Shown in pieces: positions 29,392 through 38,875 of a DNA stretch of 64,000 nucleotides. How positions within the stretch are numbered: the first letter of the stretch is position 1; each line of letters opens with the position of its first letter. Source of the DNA: Pseudomonas vancouverensis (GTDB taxonomy: Bacteria > Pseudomonadota > Gammaproteobacteria > Pseudomonadales > Pseudomonadaceae); assembly GCF_004348895.1 (NCBI RefSeq), contig NZ_RRZK01000007.1, positions 496,001 to 560,000 on the forward strand. Direction: 5' to 3'. The position numbers and the translations under genes are program-made. A model generated the notes under the pieces. It was not told where the DNA came from, ran no database searches, and saw only the letters and a list, made by a program, of their open reading frames with translations.

Positions 29392-29441
29392 CATCGCGAG
29401 CAGGTCGCACGGTTGCTCCCAAAGGGCCTGCTCGCGAATGG
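29392..29441. repeat. Degenerate REP element
   Basis: CATCGCGAGCAGG followed after 20 bases by CCTGCTCGCGAATGG, an imperfect palindromic REP, between the thioesterase gene and the convergent pdxY gene. It may also serve as the terminator of both. Confidence 0.7.
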
Positions 29442-29454
29442 ATTCAGCGCTGAA

Positions 29455-30327
29455 TCAAAGGCTGATCGAAGTCGCCTCGAACCGCACCCGCGGATGGGCA
29501 ATCCGGTCCTGGGCGCGCACCAGCTCCAGTTCATAACTGGCGCAAGCCTGGGTTTCCAGCAGCACCTCATGCACCGCCGACGCGGTAAATTCGAACGCCG
29601 CCACCAGGCTGTCGCCCAGCAGAATACGCGCCAGGAACAAGCCTGAGGTGAGATCGCCCACGCCCACCGGCTGACGTGGAAACGCCAGCAAGGGGCGCTG
29701 TAAATGCCAACTGCCTTCGGCCGTCACCAACAGCATTTCGAAGACCTCTGCCGACTTGCCCGGATAGTCGAGATGCTTGACCAGCACAGCCTTCGGACCC
29801 CGCGCCAACAGGGCGCGCGCCATGGCCAGACAGTCGAACAGCGACTGCGGTTTGCGCCCGGAGAAACTGTCGAGCTCAAGTTGATTCGGGCACATGAAGT
29901 CCGCCACCGCAGCGGCCTCTTCCAACAGAAAGTCACTGACTTCGGCTGGCACGCTGCAACCCTTTTCCGGATGTCCCATCACTGGATCACACAGATACAA
30001 CGCCTTTGGATTCATCGCCTTGATCCGCGCCACGCCCGTCAGTATCGCCCGGCCCTGGGCCGCGCTGCCGAGGTACCCGGACAGCACCGCGTCACAATTA
30101 CCCAACTCGCCGATGGCAGCGATGCCCTCGACCAGCTCGGGGATCTGCTGCGGCGCCAACACTTCACCGGCCCACTGGCCATACTGGGTGTGGTTGGAGA
30201 ACTGCACGGTGTTGAGCGGCCAGACATTCACCCCGACGCGTTGCATCGGGAAAACCGCGGCACTGTTGCCGGCGTGACCAAACACCACGTGGGACTGGAT
30301 AGCGAGCAGATGCGGTGTACGTTTCAT
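29455..30327 (-). CDS. pdxY: Pyridoxal kinase PdxY
   Basis: 290 residues from [21 protein letters not shown], the usual PdxY start; an extra 19 codons upstream are not family-like. The ribokinase-fold B6-kinase signatures include [17 protein letters not shown], the [12 protein letters not shown] segment, [16 protein letters not shown], and the anion-hole region [16 protein letters not shown]. It phosphorylates pyridoxal in the B6 salvage pathway. It is monocistronic here, divergent from the DUF3301 gene. Confidence 0.95.
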   Translation of the reverse strand: MKRTPHLLAIQSHVVFGHAGNSAAVFPMQRVGVNVWPLNTVQFSNHTQYGQWAGEVLAPQQIPELVEGIAAIGELGNCDAVLSGYLGSAAQGRAILTGVARIKAMNPKALYLCDPVMGHPEKGCSVPAEVSDFLLEEAAAVADFMCPNQLELDSFSGRKPQSLFDCLAMARALLARGPKAVLVKHLDYPGKSAEVFEMLLVTAEGSWHLQRPLLAFPRQPVGVGDLTSGLFLARILLGDSLVAAFEFTASAVHEVLLETQACASYELELVRAQDRIAHPRVRFEATSISL

Positions 30328-30446
30328 GCGCTGAGTTTCCGTAAAACGATTGAAATTCCAGTCGCGCAGTATGCGACTAAACACAGCCTGTACGACAGAC
30401 CGGCGACACAGTTAAGCTGGCACCCTCTAGTTGGAGCACCCTGTTG

Positions 30447-30860
30447 ATGCTGACCCTCGGAAATATCTTCGTGCTGATGCTGTTCGCCACTGCCGGCGCG
30501 TGGTTATGGCACAACCATGGCTTGCGCGAGCGAGCGCTGGAACGGGTCAAGCAGCATTGCAGCAAGCTCGGCGTCGAGCTGCTGGACGGCAACGTAGCAC
30601 TGAAAAAGATCGCCTTCATCAAAGACGCCCGCGGTCGTCGGCGCCTTGCCCGGGTGTACAACTTCGAATTCACCGTGACCGGGGAAACCCGTCACAACGG
30701 CACCATCACCCAGTTCGGTGCGCACAGTGCGCACATCGAGCTCGCGCCCTACCCGGTTCCCCATGACGAAACCGAACCTGTGGTTGAGGTGACCAAACCT
30801 CGGGCCGAGGTGATCGAGCTGAGCCAATGGCGTCAGGACCACACTAAATGGCGCCCGTGA
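30447..30860 (+). CDS. DUF3301-family membrane-anchored protein
   Basis: 137 residues from ATG 30447 (a TTG directly precedes it). One N-terminal transmembrane segment (about residues 3-20, LTLGNIFVLMLFATAGAWLW) is followed by the family segment RERALERVKQHCSKLGVELLDGNVALKKI and RRLARVYNFEFTVTG. The family is of unknown function and common in gammaproteobacteria. GGAG lies about 11 bases upstream. It ends four bases from the convergent CobW-type gene. Confidence 0.88.
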   Translation: MLTLGNIFVLMLFATAGAWLWHNHGLRERALERVKQHCSKLGVELLDGNVALKKIAFIKDARGRRRLARVYNFEFTVTGETRHNGTITQFGAHSAHIELAPYPVPHDETEPVVEVTKPRAEVIELSQWRQDHTKWRP

Positions 30861-30864
30861 GACG

Positions 30865-31836
30865 CTAATTCGACTCAGCGCGGCATTGCGCCAGGCCGCT
30901 TTGCAGGCTGTCGACTGATTGGGGCTCGTTGAATATCAGTTCGATCCGCGAATCCTGTCGCCACTCACTGGTCTGCCAAGCCAACACCGAGTTATCCACC
31001 GCGTTCGTCGATACCCATCCGTCAGCGCTGTGGATAACCAGCTTCGCCCGCTTCCAGCTTTGACCCGTAAGCCACTGGGTCACCCGAGCAACCTCAAATA
31101 CTTGCGAAGGATGCCAGCGCCAGCCGATGCTCCAACCACCGTCCTGCTGTTGACTCAAACAGATCGGCAGCGCCGGATCTGTCCAAACCGCCGGCATCTG
31201 CGCCAACCCCTTGGGCACAACGAAGTTATCCACACCTGGCTGCGCCTGCGCGTCAAACCCCGGCAACTCGTCCAATGGCATAACGGCCTGCTGCGTCCAG
31301 TACAGGGGGCGGGATGGCAATTGCGCTGCAATTTTCTGGCGAGCCCGCTCATCGAGATCTTCAGCCTTGTTGAGCAGCAGCAATCCCGCATGGCCCAGCG
31401 CTTCCTGCTGCGAGGCAGGCAGAGCCTTGTCCGCCGCCAGTGCCTGGGCATCCAGAACCAATACGCAGGGTTGAACGGCCAGCACCCCTTGCCACGGTGA
31501 CTGACTCAACTGGCGAAGCAACTGTGCCGGATGCCCGAGCCCTGACGGTTCGATGAACAACCGATCCGGTTTTGCCTTACGCAGCAAACGCCCCAGGCCA
31601 ATCTGGAACGGCGCGCCATTGACGCAACACAGGCAACCTCCGGCCACTTCGCCGAGGGCAATGCCGTCCGCGTCTTGTGCCAGCAACGCAGCATCGAGAC
31701 CGATCAGGCCGAATTCGTTGATCAATACCGCCCAGCGCTCGCCTTCTGGGCGTTGGGCGAGCAGATGCTTGATCAGGCTGGTCTTGCCGGCGCCGAGCGG
31801 CCCGGCAATCAGGTGGGTGGGGATGTTCTGCAACAT
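30865..31836 (-). CDS. CobW/COG0523-family GTPase, putative metallochaperone
   Basis: 323 residues from MLQNIPTHLIAGPLGAGKTS. P-loop GPLGAGKTS (about residues 11-19), the COG0523 metal motif in the form GGCLCC (C-x-C-C), switch EPSGLGHP and the guanine-recognition NKAED. There is a C-terminal CobW_C-like domain. COG0523 proteins insert metals into client enzymes; with ZigA immediately upstream and FolE2 nearby, zinc is the likely metal. The 151 bases to the zigA stop hold no other gene, so it may be the second gene of a Zur-regulated unit. Confidence 0.9.
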   Translation of the reverse strand: MLQNIPTHLIAGPLGAGKTSLIKHLLAQRPEGERWAVLINEFGLIGLDAALLAQDADGIALGEVAGGCLCCVNGAPFQIGLGRLLRKAKPDRLFIEPSGLGHPAQLLRQLSQSPWQGVLAVQPCVLVLDAQALAADKALPASQQEALGHAGLLLLNKAEDLDERARQKIAAQLPSRPLYWTQQAVMPLDELPGFDAQAQPGVDNFVVPKGLAQMPAVWTDPALPICLSQQQDGGWSIGWRWHPSQVFEVARVTQWLTGQSWKRAKLVIHSADGWVSTNAVDNSVLAWQTSEWRQDSRIELIFNEPQSVDSLQSGLAQCRAESN

Positions 31837-31987
31837 GGTTGATGGCGTCTGAAAAAAGTCATGGAAGCCGCGCTTTGGCTGGTTGTCGACTCGTGCTGCA
31901 GCGCCCGGATCACCAATATGCCTCAGCGGCAGCCCATTCACTATGACGCAGTGCCCGACCATGCCGACTTATTGCTGCCCCCGTCCT

Positions 31988-33193
31988 TCAAGCCACTTCT
32001 TCATACCAGGGGCCAAACGGATCAGGCAACGAACGCCACCCCTCCTCGCCTAGCACCATTTCCTCATCGCTCAGCAGGCAAGCGTCAAGTTCGGCCGTGA
32101 GCTGTGCGAAGTCGATGTTCTGGCCGATAAACACCAGTTCCTGACGGCAGTCGCCGCTGTCGGGCCGCCAGTTTTTCATGATCCCGGACATGCTCTCCAT
32201 GTCTTGCGGCCATTGGTTTTTCGGTACGAAACGCCACCAGCGGCCGGCAAAACCGTAGCGCATCAAGCCACCGGCCTGCGACCAACTGCCGGCATCCGTG
32301 TGCTTGTTCGCCAGCCAGAAAAATCCCTTGGAGCGCAGCAGCCTGCCGTTTTCCCAGGCCCCGTTGATGAAGTTGAAGAAGCGCTGTGGATGAAACGGCC
32401 TGCGTGCCCGATAGGCGCTGGAGGCAATGCCATATTCCTCGGTTTCCGGCACATGCTCGCCGCGCAGTTCCTTAAGCCAACCCGGCGCCTGGGCGGCGTT
32501 TTCAAAATCAAAGCGGCCGGTGTTGAGGATTTGCCGCAAAGGAATCTCGCCCATGACCATGGGAAAAATCGCCGCGCGGGCGTTGAGCCGTTGAAGAATG
32601 GCAATCAGCTCCTCGCGCTCACGCTGGCTGATCAAGTCGATCTTGCTGACCAGAATCACATCGGCAAACTCGACCTGCTCGATCAACAGCTCGGCAATCG
32701 AGCGTTCGTCCTCTTCGCCAAGCGCTTCGCCCCGCGAAGCAACGTTTTCGGCGGTCTGATAGTCGAGCAGGAAGTTCATGCCGTCGACCACGGTAACCAT
32801 GGTGTCGAGGCGAGCGATGTCGCTGAGGCTCTGGCCGTTTTCATCGCGGAAGGTGAAGGTTTCCGCTACGGGCAGCGGCTCGGAGATACCCGTGGATTCG
32901 ATCAGCAGATAATCAAAACGCCCCTCCCCGGCGAGCTGTGCCACTTCCTTCAACAGGTCTTCACGTAACGTACAGCAAATACAGCCATTACTCATTTCCA
33001 CGAGCTTTTCTTCAGCATGGTTCAAGCTGACATCACGCTGAACTTCGCTGCCATCGACGTTGATTTCGCTCATATCATTGACGATGACCGCCACCCGCAG
33101 ACCTTCGCGATTACGTAGTATGTAATTAAGTAATGTACTTTTCCCGGCACCCAGAAAACCAGATAGGACGGTCACGGGAAGTCGATTAGGCAT
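31988..33193 (-). CDS. zigA: Zinc metallochaperone GTPase, ZigA-like (COG0523)
   Basis: 401 residues from [20 protein letters not shown], with GAGGAAT placed 5 bases before the ATG. P-loop [12 protein letters not shown], the family metal motif [11 protein letters not shown] (C-x-C-C), [16 protein letters not shown], and SKIDLI as guanine-binding motif. The C-terminal CobW domain contains [16 protein letters not shown] and WWRF, typical of the ZigA subgroup. It hydrolyses GTP to deliver zinc when zinc is scarce. A perfect Zur palindrome lies 52 bases upstream of the start codon, shared with the divergent four-Cys exported protein. Confidence 0.93.
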   Translation of the reverse strand: MPNRLPVTVLSGFLGAGKSTLLNYILRNREGLRVAVIVNDMSEINVDGSEVQRDVSLNHAEEKLVEMSNGCICCTLREDLLKEVAQLAGEGRFDYLLIESTGISEPLPVAETFTFRDENGQSLSDIARLDTMVTVVDGMNFLLDYQTAENVASRGEALGEEDERSIAELLIEQVEFADVILVSKIDLISQREREELIAILQRLNARAAIFPMVMGEIPLRQILNTGRFDFENAAQAPGWLKELRGEHVPETEEYGIASSAYRARRPFHPQRFFNFINGAWENGRLLRSKGFFWLANKHTDAGSWSQAGGLMRYGFAGRWWRFVPKNQWPQDMESMSGIMKNWRPDSGDCRQELVFIGQNIDFAQLTAELDACLLSDEEMVLGEEGWRSLPDPFGPWYEEVA

Positions 33194-33244
33194 CAGGTAT
33201 TCCTCACAAGGGGATGCCCGGTCGCTGAGCCGGGCTTTATTCAA

Positions 33245-33259
33245 TGTTATATTATAACA
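33245..33259. promoter_or_regulatory. Zur box 1 (zigA / exported protein divergent promoter)
   Basis: Perfect palindrome TGTTATATTATAACA (TGTTATA-T-TATAACA), identical to the core of the gammaproteobacterial Zur operator. It is 52 bases upstream of zigA and 81 upstream of the divergent gene, so it can repress both when zinc is replete. Confidence 0.9.
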
Positions 33260-33339
33260 ACACAAATAAACCATCCCCTCTATTGCCCATCCCGGTAAAG
33301 AACGGGATGCTGGACATCGTTCAACCCGTGAGAAAATCA

Positions 33340-33717
33340 ATGCGCACCGCCCTGAAACTCGCCGTTATGAGCTTTTGCATGCTGATAGCCGCCAATACCC
33401 AGGCGCAGATACCGAACCTGGCCAAGTGCACCCGCAGCGCGAATCTCCTGGCCTGCATCGATCAGGATGGCAACGCCTACAGCGTCAACACGGTTGGCAG
33501 CACGATCTATTTGCGCGGCTTCGAAGCCATCGGCAAGCGCTACTGGGCACAGACCAGCAGCCGCTATGGGCAACTGACGTTTTTCACCGGCATTGCTTCC
33601 GATGGCGAGGCCTGGGTCGGCTACAACCAGCGAGTCGGCTGGACCACGATCAACCGGTTTTCCAGCTCCGGTGGCAGCAGCGGAAAATTTACCTGTAGCC
33701 GCCTCTCAGGCTGCTAG
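33340..33717 (+). CDS. Exported four-Cys protein of unknown function in the zinc island
   Basis: 125 residues starting [20 protein letters not shown], with a signal peptide cleaved after about TQAQ (residue 22-23). The mature protein of about 100 residues has Cys in [13 protein letters not shown] and in FTCSRLSGC at the very C-terminus, allowing two disulfides or a metal site. The centre is beta-rich ([25 protein letters not shown]). Its promoter region carries Zur box 1, so it is predicted to be made in zinc starvation. It overlaps the end of amiA by 4 bases. I do not recognise a named family. Confidence 0.8.
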   Translation: MRTALKLAVMSFCMLIAANTQAQIPNLAKCTRSANLLACIDQDGNAYSVNTVGSTIYLRGFEAIGKRYWAQTSSRYGQLTFFTGIASDGEAWVGYNQRVGWTTINRFSSSGGSSGKFTCSRLSGC

Positions 33718-34910
33718 GCCTGGTTTTTTTGCTGTTCCTGCTGCCAGGCCAGGTAGCTGTTGATCGGCGGGTTCTTCTGAAAGTAGCGCTGCAGCCCTTC
33801 GAACAAGCCGTCAGCCACCGCCTGTTGATGGCGCGCAGTCACCAGGCGCTGGCTGTCGCGAACGTTGGAGATGAACCCGGTCTCCACCAGGATCGAAGGC
33901 ACATCCGGCGACTTCAATACCGCAAATCCGGCCTGCTCCACGCGTTTCTGATGCAACGTAGTGATGCCTGCGAGGCTGCCGAGTACCGTACTGCCCAATT
34001 GCAGACTGGCGGCGATGGTGGCGTTCATCGACATGTCGAGAATCACCCCGGCCAGCATCGGGTCCTTGTCTTTGAGATTGAGCAGGCTGGTCGCGCCCAG
34101 AAGGTCCGCGCCGTTCTCCCGCTGCGCCATGAAACGTGCCGTAGCCGACGTTGCGCCCCCTTCGGACAGGCAATACACCGACGCTCCCGATGCCGTCAGC
34201 CGCGGTGCGGCATCGGCATGCACGGAAATGAACATGTCGGCATTGTGCTTGCGCGCGATCTCCACGCGCTTGCGTAGCGGGACGAAAAAATCGTCGTTAC
34301 GCACCAGCTTCACATCAAAGCCTTTTTCCCGCTTCAGGCGCTTGGCCAACAACTGAGCGATGGACAGCACAACGTCCTTTTCCCGCTCGCCCTTGGCACC
34401 GATCGCCCCAGGGTCCTTGCCGCCATGACCGGGGTCGACAACAACCATGATGTCTCGCTTGGGGTGCTGCTTATCGATGGATTTTGTCGGAGCCGAGGCC
34501 ATCTGCTGCGGCATGGCGGTCTTCAGATCCAGGACCAATCGATGGCCTTGGCCCTCCTGTGGCGGCAGCAGAAAGCTGGATAGCTGAACCGGGCTACGCA
34601 GATCCAGAACGATTCGTGTGTCGCCCTGGCCGGAATGTCCGGAGCGAATCGAACGGATCACACTGTCGCCGAGCGCCAGCTGACTGAAATCGCCACTGAG
34701 GTTGGCGCCGCTCAAGTCGATGATCAAACGCTCCGGCGAACTCAAGCTGAAGGTCTTGTACTGCACCGCGCCACTCAGATCGAACACCAGTCGCAGCTTG
34801 TCATCCGACCGCCAAAGTCGGGCGTTGCGAATCTGGGTGGCTGAGAGATCAAAGGGCAAGGCAAAAGCTGTGCTGGCCAGTAACAGGTTGAGCAAGTGAC
34901 GTCTGTGCAT
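33714..34910 (-). CDS. amiA: N-acetylmuramoyl-L-alanine amidase AmiA (zinc-limitation paralogue)
   Basis: 398 residues from MHRRHLLNLLLASTAFALP; alternative starts at or above 34949 would fall against the Zur box. The signal begins with RRHLL, compatible with Tat export as for E. coli AmiA/AmiC, though short. An AMIN domain (about 25-135) is followed by the Amidase_3 domain (about 175-390). Its zinc ligands are in DPGHGGKDPGA, the REKDVVL Glu, ISVHADA, and the catalytic ILVETGF Glu. It cleaves the stem peptide from peptidoglycan in the periplasm. Zur box 2 lies 40 bases upstream, matching P. aeruginosa PA5538. Confidence 0.92.
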   Translation of the reverse strand: MHRRHLLNLLLASTAFALPFDLSATQIRNARLWRSDDKLRLVFDLSGAVQYKTFSLSSPERLIIDLSGANLSGDFSQLALGDSVIRSIRSGHSGQGDTRIVLDLRSPVQLSSFLLPPQEGQGHRLVLDLKTAMPQQMASAPTKSIDKQHPKRDIMVVVDPGHGGKDPGAIGAKGEREKDVVLSIAQLLAKRLKREKGFDVKLVRNDDFFVPLRKRVEIARKHNADMFISVHADAAPRLTASGASVYCLSEGGATSATARFMAQRENGADLLGATSLLNLKDKDPMLAGVILDMSMNATIAASLQLGSTVLGSLAGITTLHQKRVEQAGFAVLKSPDVPSILVETGFISNVRDSQRLVTARHQQAVADGLFEGLQRYFQKNPPINSYLAWQQEQQKNQA

Positions 34911-34949
34911 GGTGAAAGCCGCTCGTGAAAAAGCTATCGTGAAATGCAT

Positions 34950-34964
34950 TGTTATACTATAACA
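34950..34964. promoter_or_regulatory. Zur box 2 (amiA / folE2 divergent promoter)
   Basis: Perfect palindrome TGTTATACTATAACA, differing from box 1 only at the central base. It lies 40 bases upstream of the amiA start and 32 upstream of the chosen folE2 start, controlling both amiA and the long plus-strand operon that starts with folE2. Confidence 0.9.
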
Positions 34965-34995
34965 TGAAAAATCTACTACCACGATGGACCTGCTC

Positions 34996-35892
34996 ATGAA
35001 TGCGCTGACTCTGCCGGATATCGCCGCGCAGGCCTCACGCCAAGCCCTGCCACTGGAGTGGGTGGGCATGTGTGGCATTGCTCTTCCCGTTTTATTCGAT
35101 GGCCAACGGCTTGCTGCAACGGTCGATGCAGGGGTCAGTCTCGACGATGGCAATGCACGCGGCATTCATATGTCACGGCTCTATCTGGCCCTTGAAATGC
35201 TTGAGCGGGAATCGCTCTCCCCCGACCTGTTGCGGCAAGTGCTGGAGCGTTTTCTTGAGAGTCATGAGGGTCTGGCCGATAGCGCATACCTGAAAATTAG
35301 CGCCGACTTGATGCTGAAAAGACCAGCGCTGATCAGCCCGCTTGCCGGATGGAAGAGCTACCGCGTGAGCATCAATGCCCGCCTGAAAAACGCAATGTTC
35401 CACGTGGAACTAAAAACCGAGGTGCCGTACTCCTCGACCTGCCCCTGTTCAGCGGCGCTGTCCCGCCAGTTGATTCAGCAGCAATTCATCGACGATTTTG
35501 CCAATCGACCGCTGCAACACGCAGACATTCTGGCGTGGCTGGGCTCCACCAACGGCATCGTTGCAACACCCCACAGCCAACGCAGCCAGGCGACATTGCG
35601 CGTAATGCTGGATGACTTTCTCGACGAGTTTCCGTTGATTGCACTGATCAACGACGCGGAAGCCGCACTCGCCACCCCCGTGCAAACCGCAGTCAAACGC
35701 GCCGACGAGCAAGCCTTTGCCCTGGCCAATGGGCAGAATCTGATGTTCTGCGAAGACGCGGCGCGACGATTGAATCTTGCGCTGAAGCGCTCCCCAGGCA
35801 TCCGCGCTTTCCATGCCCGTGTCGTCCACGCAGAAAGCCTGCACGCTCACGATGCCGTCGCCGAAACACACTTCAACTGGGAGGCAAGATGA
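34996..35892 (+). CDS. folE2: Zinc-independent GTP cyclohydrolase I, FolE2 (type IB)
   Basis: 298 residues from MNALTLPDIAAQASRQ; an in-frame ATG at 34984 is possible but would sit only 20 bases from the Zur box. Family marks are WVGMCGIALPV, the TEVPYSSTCPCSAALS stretch holding the catalytic Cys, and the C-terminal HARVVHAESLHAHDA. FolE2 makes dihydroneopterin triphosphate for folate (and queuosine) when zinc-dependent FolE is starved. It is the first gene of a tightly packed operon: its stop overlaps the next ATG by 4 bases. Confidence 0.93.
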   Translation: MNALTLPDIAAQASRQALPLEWVGMCGIALPVLFDGQRLAATVDAGVSLDDGNARGIHMSRLYLALEMLERESLSPDLLRQVLERFLESHEGLADSAYLKISADLMLKRPALISPLAGWKSYRVSINARLKNAMFHVELKTEVPYSSTCPCSAALSRQLIQQQFIDDFANRPLQHADILAWLGSTNGIVATPHSQRSQATLRVMLDDFLDEFPLIALINDAEAALATPVQTAVKRADEQAFALANGQNLMFCEDAARRLNLALKRSPGIRAFHARVVHAESLHAHDAVAETHFNWEAR

Positions 35893-36563
35893 TCCGTTGC
35901 CAGTCACTCAGTTGGGGAGCGCCGGGCCAGCCACTGACTCCCCCGGTGGATTTGGAGCTGACCAAAGGCAGCCTGACAGCGGTGATCGGCGCCAACGGAA
36001 CGGGAAAAAGCAGTTTGCTGAAGGTGATCGCAGGCCTGCAAAAACCGCTGAGTGGCCGGGTGAAACTGGACGTCTCCGGCAATGGAGGCATTTCATTTCT
36101 ACCTCAGCAGCAATATCTCGACAGGCAATTTCCGATCAGCCTGCATGAACTGGTCAGCGCGGGCTTCTGGGGCAGCAAGCAGCCTGCGCAAGTACGTCGG
36201 CAGCTACTGGCAAACGTCCTCGAAAACTGGAACCTGGCCGGACTTGAACACCGCCCGTTGATGGCGCTTTCCGGGGGCGAGTTGCAACGCGCGTTACTCG
36301 CTCGATTGAGTCTGAGTGAGTCACCGCTGCTGCTCCTCGATGAGCCACACGCGGCCCTCGATGAGCTCGGTCAGGAGTTGCTGTGGAAACACATTCATCA
36401 ATGGCACGCCGAGGACCGGACGCAGGTTGTTGTTTGCCATGACCTTGCCGCAGTCCGCCAACACATGCCACAGACCCTGCTGATCAAAAACAGCGGCTGT
36501 CTTTTCGACTCAAGCAACGTGCTGATTCAGCCTCAAGCGCAACCCTGCCGAGTAGCCTGCTGA
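35889..36563 (+). CDS. Zinc/manganese ABC transporter ATPase (ZnuC-like)
   Basis: 224 residues with GGAGG just upstream and a 4-base overlap with folE2. Walker A GANGTGKSSLLK, Q-loop at FLPQQQYLD, signature LSGGELQRALLARL, Walker B LLLLDEPHAALD and a switch His in VVCHDLAAV. Together with the following permease and binding protein it forms a metal importer. It is distinct from the main znuCB operon, which lies elsewhere in pseudomonads. Metal specificity (zinc) is inferred from the Zur-controlled context. Confidence 0.92.
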   Translation: MIRCQSLSWGAPGQPLTPPVDLELTKGSLTAVIGANGTGKSSLLKVIAGLQKPLSGRVKLDVSGNGGISFLPQQQYLDRQFPISLHELVSAGFWGSKQPAQVRRQLLANVLENWNLAGLEHRPLMALSGGELQRALLARLSLSESPLLLLDEPHAALDELGQELLWKHIHQWHAEDRTQVVVCHDLAAVRQHMPQTLLIKNSGCLFDSSNVLIQPQAQPCRVAC

Positions 36564-37429
36564 TGATTGCCACGATGCCCCTCTGGCAACCGTTCCACGA
36601 GTTCGTCTTCATGCGCAGGGCATTGATCGGCGGCCTGGTCCTGGCGTGCAGCACCGCCCCTCTGGGTGTGTTTCTGATTCTGCGCCGCATGAGCCTGATC
36701 GGCGATGCCGTGGCCCACGGCATCCTCCCAGGTGCGGCATTGGGTTTCTGGTTCGCCGGTTTGAGTCTGCCTGCCTTGACCCTCGGTGGCCTCGGTGCAG
36801 GTCTGGGCATGGCAGGCCTCGCCGCGTGGATCACCCGCCGTACCGGGCTGCGGGAGGACGCCAGCCTGGCTGCGATCTATCCGATATCGCTGGCCAGCGG
36901 TGTGCTGATCCTGGGCATCGCCGGTAAACGCCTGGACCTCCTGCACCTGTTGTTCGGCTCCGCCCTGGCGGTCGACGGCCCGACATTGACCGGCATGCTC
37001 TGGGTCTCGGGCATCAGCCTGGTCGCCATGGCACTCATCTACAAAACCTTGCTCCTGGACACTCTCGACCCGCTGTTCCTGCAAACCGTCAGCCGATTGG
37101 GTCCACTGGCCCATGGCGTGTTCCTGACATTGGTCGTGCTCAATCTGGTCATCGGCTTCCAGGCCATCGGCGCGCTGATGGTGGTCGGCTTGATGATGTT
37201 GCCTGCCGCCGCTTCACGATTCTGGAGCCGCAACCTGCCTGTGTTGATGCTCATCGCCGCGCTGCTCGGTTGCCTCTCGGTGTGGATCGGCCTGCTGATC
37301 TCGTTCTACTACTCAGTGCCCAGCGGCCCGGCCATCGTGCTGATAGCGGGTGTTCTGTATCTGTTGTCCGTGGTGTTCGGACCGGTGCATGGCTTGTTGC
37401 GCCGCCCGCCTTTGCTCACATCCCAATGA
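36563..37429 (+). CDS. Metal ABC transporter permease (ZnuB-like)
   Basis: 288 residues, overlapping the ATPase gene by one base (TGATG). Eight to nine hydrophobic segments of the ABC-3 family, with the N-terminal FMRRALIGGLVLACSTAPLG and SLIGDAVAHGILPGAALGF typical of ZnuB/PsaC permeases, and IGALMVVGLMMLPAAASRFW near the C-terminus. It forms the inner-membrane channel of the importer. Confidence 0.92.
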   Translation: MIATMPLWQPFHEFVFMRRALIGGLVLACSTAPLGVFLILRRMSLIGDAVAHGILPGAALGFWFAGLSLPALTLGGLGAGLGMAGLAAWITRRTGLREDASLAAIYPISLASGVLILGIAGKRLDLLHLLFGSALAVDGPTLTGMLWVSGISLVAMALIYKTLLLDTLDPLFLQTVSRLGPLAHGVFLTLVVLNLVIGFQAIGALMVVGLMMLPAAASRFWSRNLPVLMLIAALLGCLSVWIGLLISFYYSVPSGPAIVLIAGVLYLLSVVFGPVHGLLRRPPLLTSQ

Positions 37430-37440
37430 GGAGTTTCACG

Positions 37441-38316
37441 ATGCGCGTTTTACTCGTGCTGTGCAGTTTGCTGCTGTCGATGTCGCTGTCCGCCGCGGAA
37501 AAACTTCAGGTGGTCACCAGTTTCAGCATCCTCGCCGACATCACCCATCAGATCGGTGGCGAGCATATCCAGATCACCAACATGGTCGGGCCCGACGCCG
37601 ATGCGCACACTTACGAACCGACTCCGGACGACGCCAAGGCACTGCTGAAGGCCAAATTGATCATCAAGAACGGCTTGGGTTTTGAACCCTGGCTGGATCG
37701 CCTGGTAACCAGCACCGAGACCCGGGCACCGGTCATCAGCGCCAGCCACGGCGTGATTCCGCGCAGCCTCGATGAAGACGGCGAAACGGTTCCGGATCCG
37801 CATGCGTGGCATAACCTGGCGAACGCCGAACTGTATGTCGCCAACATCACCAAGGCATTGATCACGGCCGACCCTGCCAACAAAGCCGACTATCAACAAA
37901 ACAGTCAGGCCTACCTGAAAGAGGTTCATGCCCTCCTGGTCGAAGCCAAGGCCAAGCTCGGTTCGCTGCCGCCTGGCAACCGCAAGATAGTGACCTCCCA
38001 CGATGCCTTCGGTTATCTCGGCCAGGCCTACGGTATCGATTTCATGGCGCCTCAAGGGTTGTCCACCGAACGTGAACCTTCCGCCGCCGAAGTGGCCGCA
38101 CTGATTACCCAGATTCGTCAGGACAAGGTCAAAGCCGTGTTCATGGAAAACATCAAGGACGCCCGCCTGCTCAAGCAGATCGCCGATGAAAGTGGCGCAC
38201 GGATTGGCGGCACGCTGTACTCCGATGCACTCGCGGCCAGCGGCCCGGCGAGCACCTTCACCGGCCTGTTCGAACACAACCTGAACACCCTCTACAACGC
38301 ATTGAGCCAACCATGA
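37441..38316 (+). CDS. Periplasmic zinc-binding protein (ZnuA-like, cluster A-I)
   Basis: 291 residues from MRVLLVLCSLLLSMSLSAAE, a signal peptide, with GAGGAG 8 bases before the ATG. Metal-site motifs are DADAHTYEPTPDDA, DPHAWHNLANA, SHDAFGYLGQAYG and the C-terminal GGTLYSDAL. The His-rich loop of classical ZnuA between the first two His ligands is lacking (the segment reads RSLDEDGETVPDPHAW), as in AztC/PsaA-like proteins. It hands the metal to the ZnuB-like permease encoded just upstream. Confidence 0.93.
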   Translation: MRVLLVLCSLLLSMSLSAAEKLQVVTSFSILADITHQIGGEHIQITNMVGPDADAHTYEPTPDDAKALLKAKLIIKNGLGFEPWLDRLVTSTETRAPVISASHGVIPRSLDEDGETVPDPHAWHNLANAELYVANITKALITADPANKADYQQNSQAYLKEVHALLVEAKAKLGSLPPGNRKIVTSHDAFGYLGQAYGIDFMAPQGLSTEREPSAAEVAALITQIRQDKVKAVFMENIKDARLLKQIADESGARIGGTLYSDALAASGPASTFTGLFEHNLNTLYNALSQP

Positions 38317-38873
38317 TCCGCAAGAACCCTTCCGGTGATTTGCCGGTGATTGCCAAGTCGGCTTACGTGGACAAGACCGCCATCATCTGCGGCAAAGTGG
38401 TGATCGGCGAAAACGTCTTCGTCGGTCCCTATGCCGTGATACGTGCAGACGAAGTCGACGAATCCGGCGCCATGCAGCCCATTACCATCGGCGCCAATTC
38501 CAACATTCAGGATGGTGTGGTCATTCACTCGAAGTCCGGTGCAGCGGTGACCATCGGCGAGTTCAGTTCCATCGCCCACCGCTCGATCGTGCATGGACCG
38601 TGCTCGGTAGGCGACCGCGTGTTCATCGGCTTCAACAGCGTGCTGTTCAACTGCGTGGTCGGTGACGGTTGCGTGGTGCGGCATAACTCGGTGGTCGACG
38701 GTCGAGACCTGCCCGAAGACTTCTACGTGCCTTCCACCACACGAATAGGCCCCACTACCGACCTCTCGCAGTTCCCGCCGGTGAGCGTCAGTGCCTCGGA
38801 GTTTTCCGAAGACGTGGCGCGCACCAACGTTGATCTGGTGCGCGGCTACAAGGCCCTGCAAAACGAGTTCTGA
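38313..38873 (+). CDS. Gamma-class carbonic anhydrase family protein
   Basis: 186 residues, 4-base overlap with the binding-protein gene. Left-handed beta-helix hexapeptide repeats run through residues 10-130 (ICGKVVIGENVFVGPYAVIRADE). The three metal-ligand histidines are present in GVVIHS and AHRSIVHG. It corresponds to PA5540 in the zinc-limitation cluster. Members of this subgroup may use iron or another metal instead of zinc; its role is probably to back up zinc-dependent carbonic anhydrase. Confidence 0.9.
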   Translation: MIRKNPSGDLPVIAKSAYVDKTAIICGKVVIGENVFVGPYAVIRADEVDESGAMQPITIGANSNIQDGVVIHSKSGAAVTIGEFSSIAHRSIVHGPCSVGDRVFIGFNSVLFNCVVGDGCVVRHNSVVDGRDLPEDFYVPSTTRIGPTTDLSQFPPVSVSASEFSEDVARTNVDLVRGYKALQNEF

Positions 38874-38875
38874 GC

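Noticed and set aside
31861..32100. Plus-strand frame between the CobW-type gene and zigA
   Set aside because: No ribosome-binding site and it runs into the 3' end of zigA; the 151-base gap shows nothing else.
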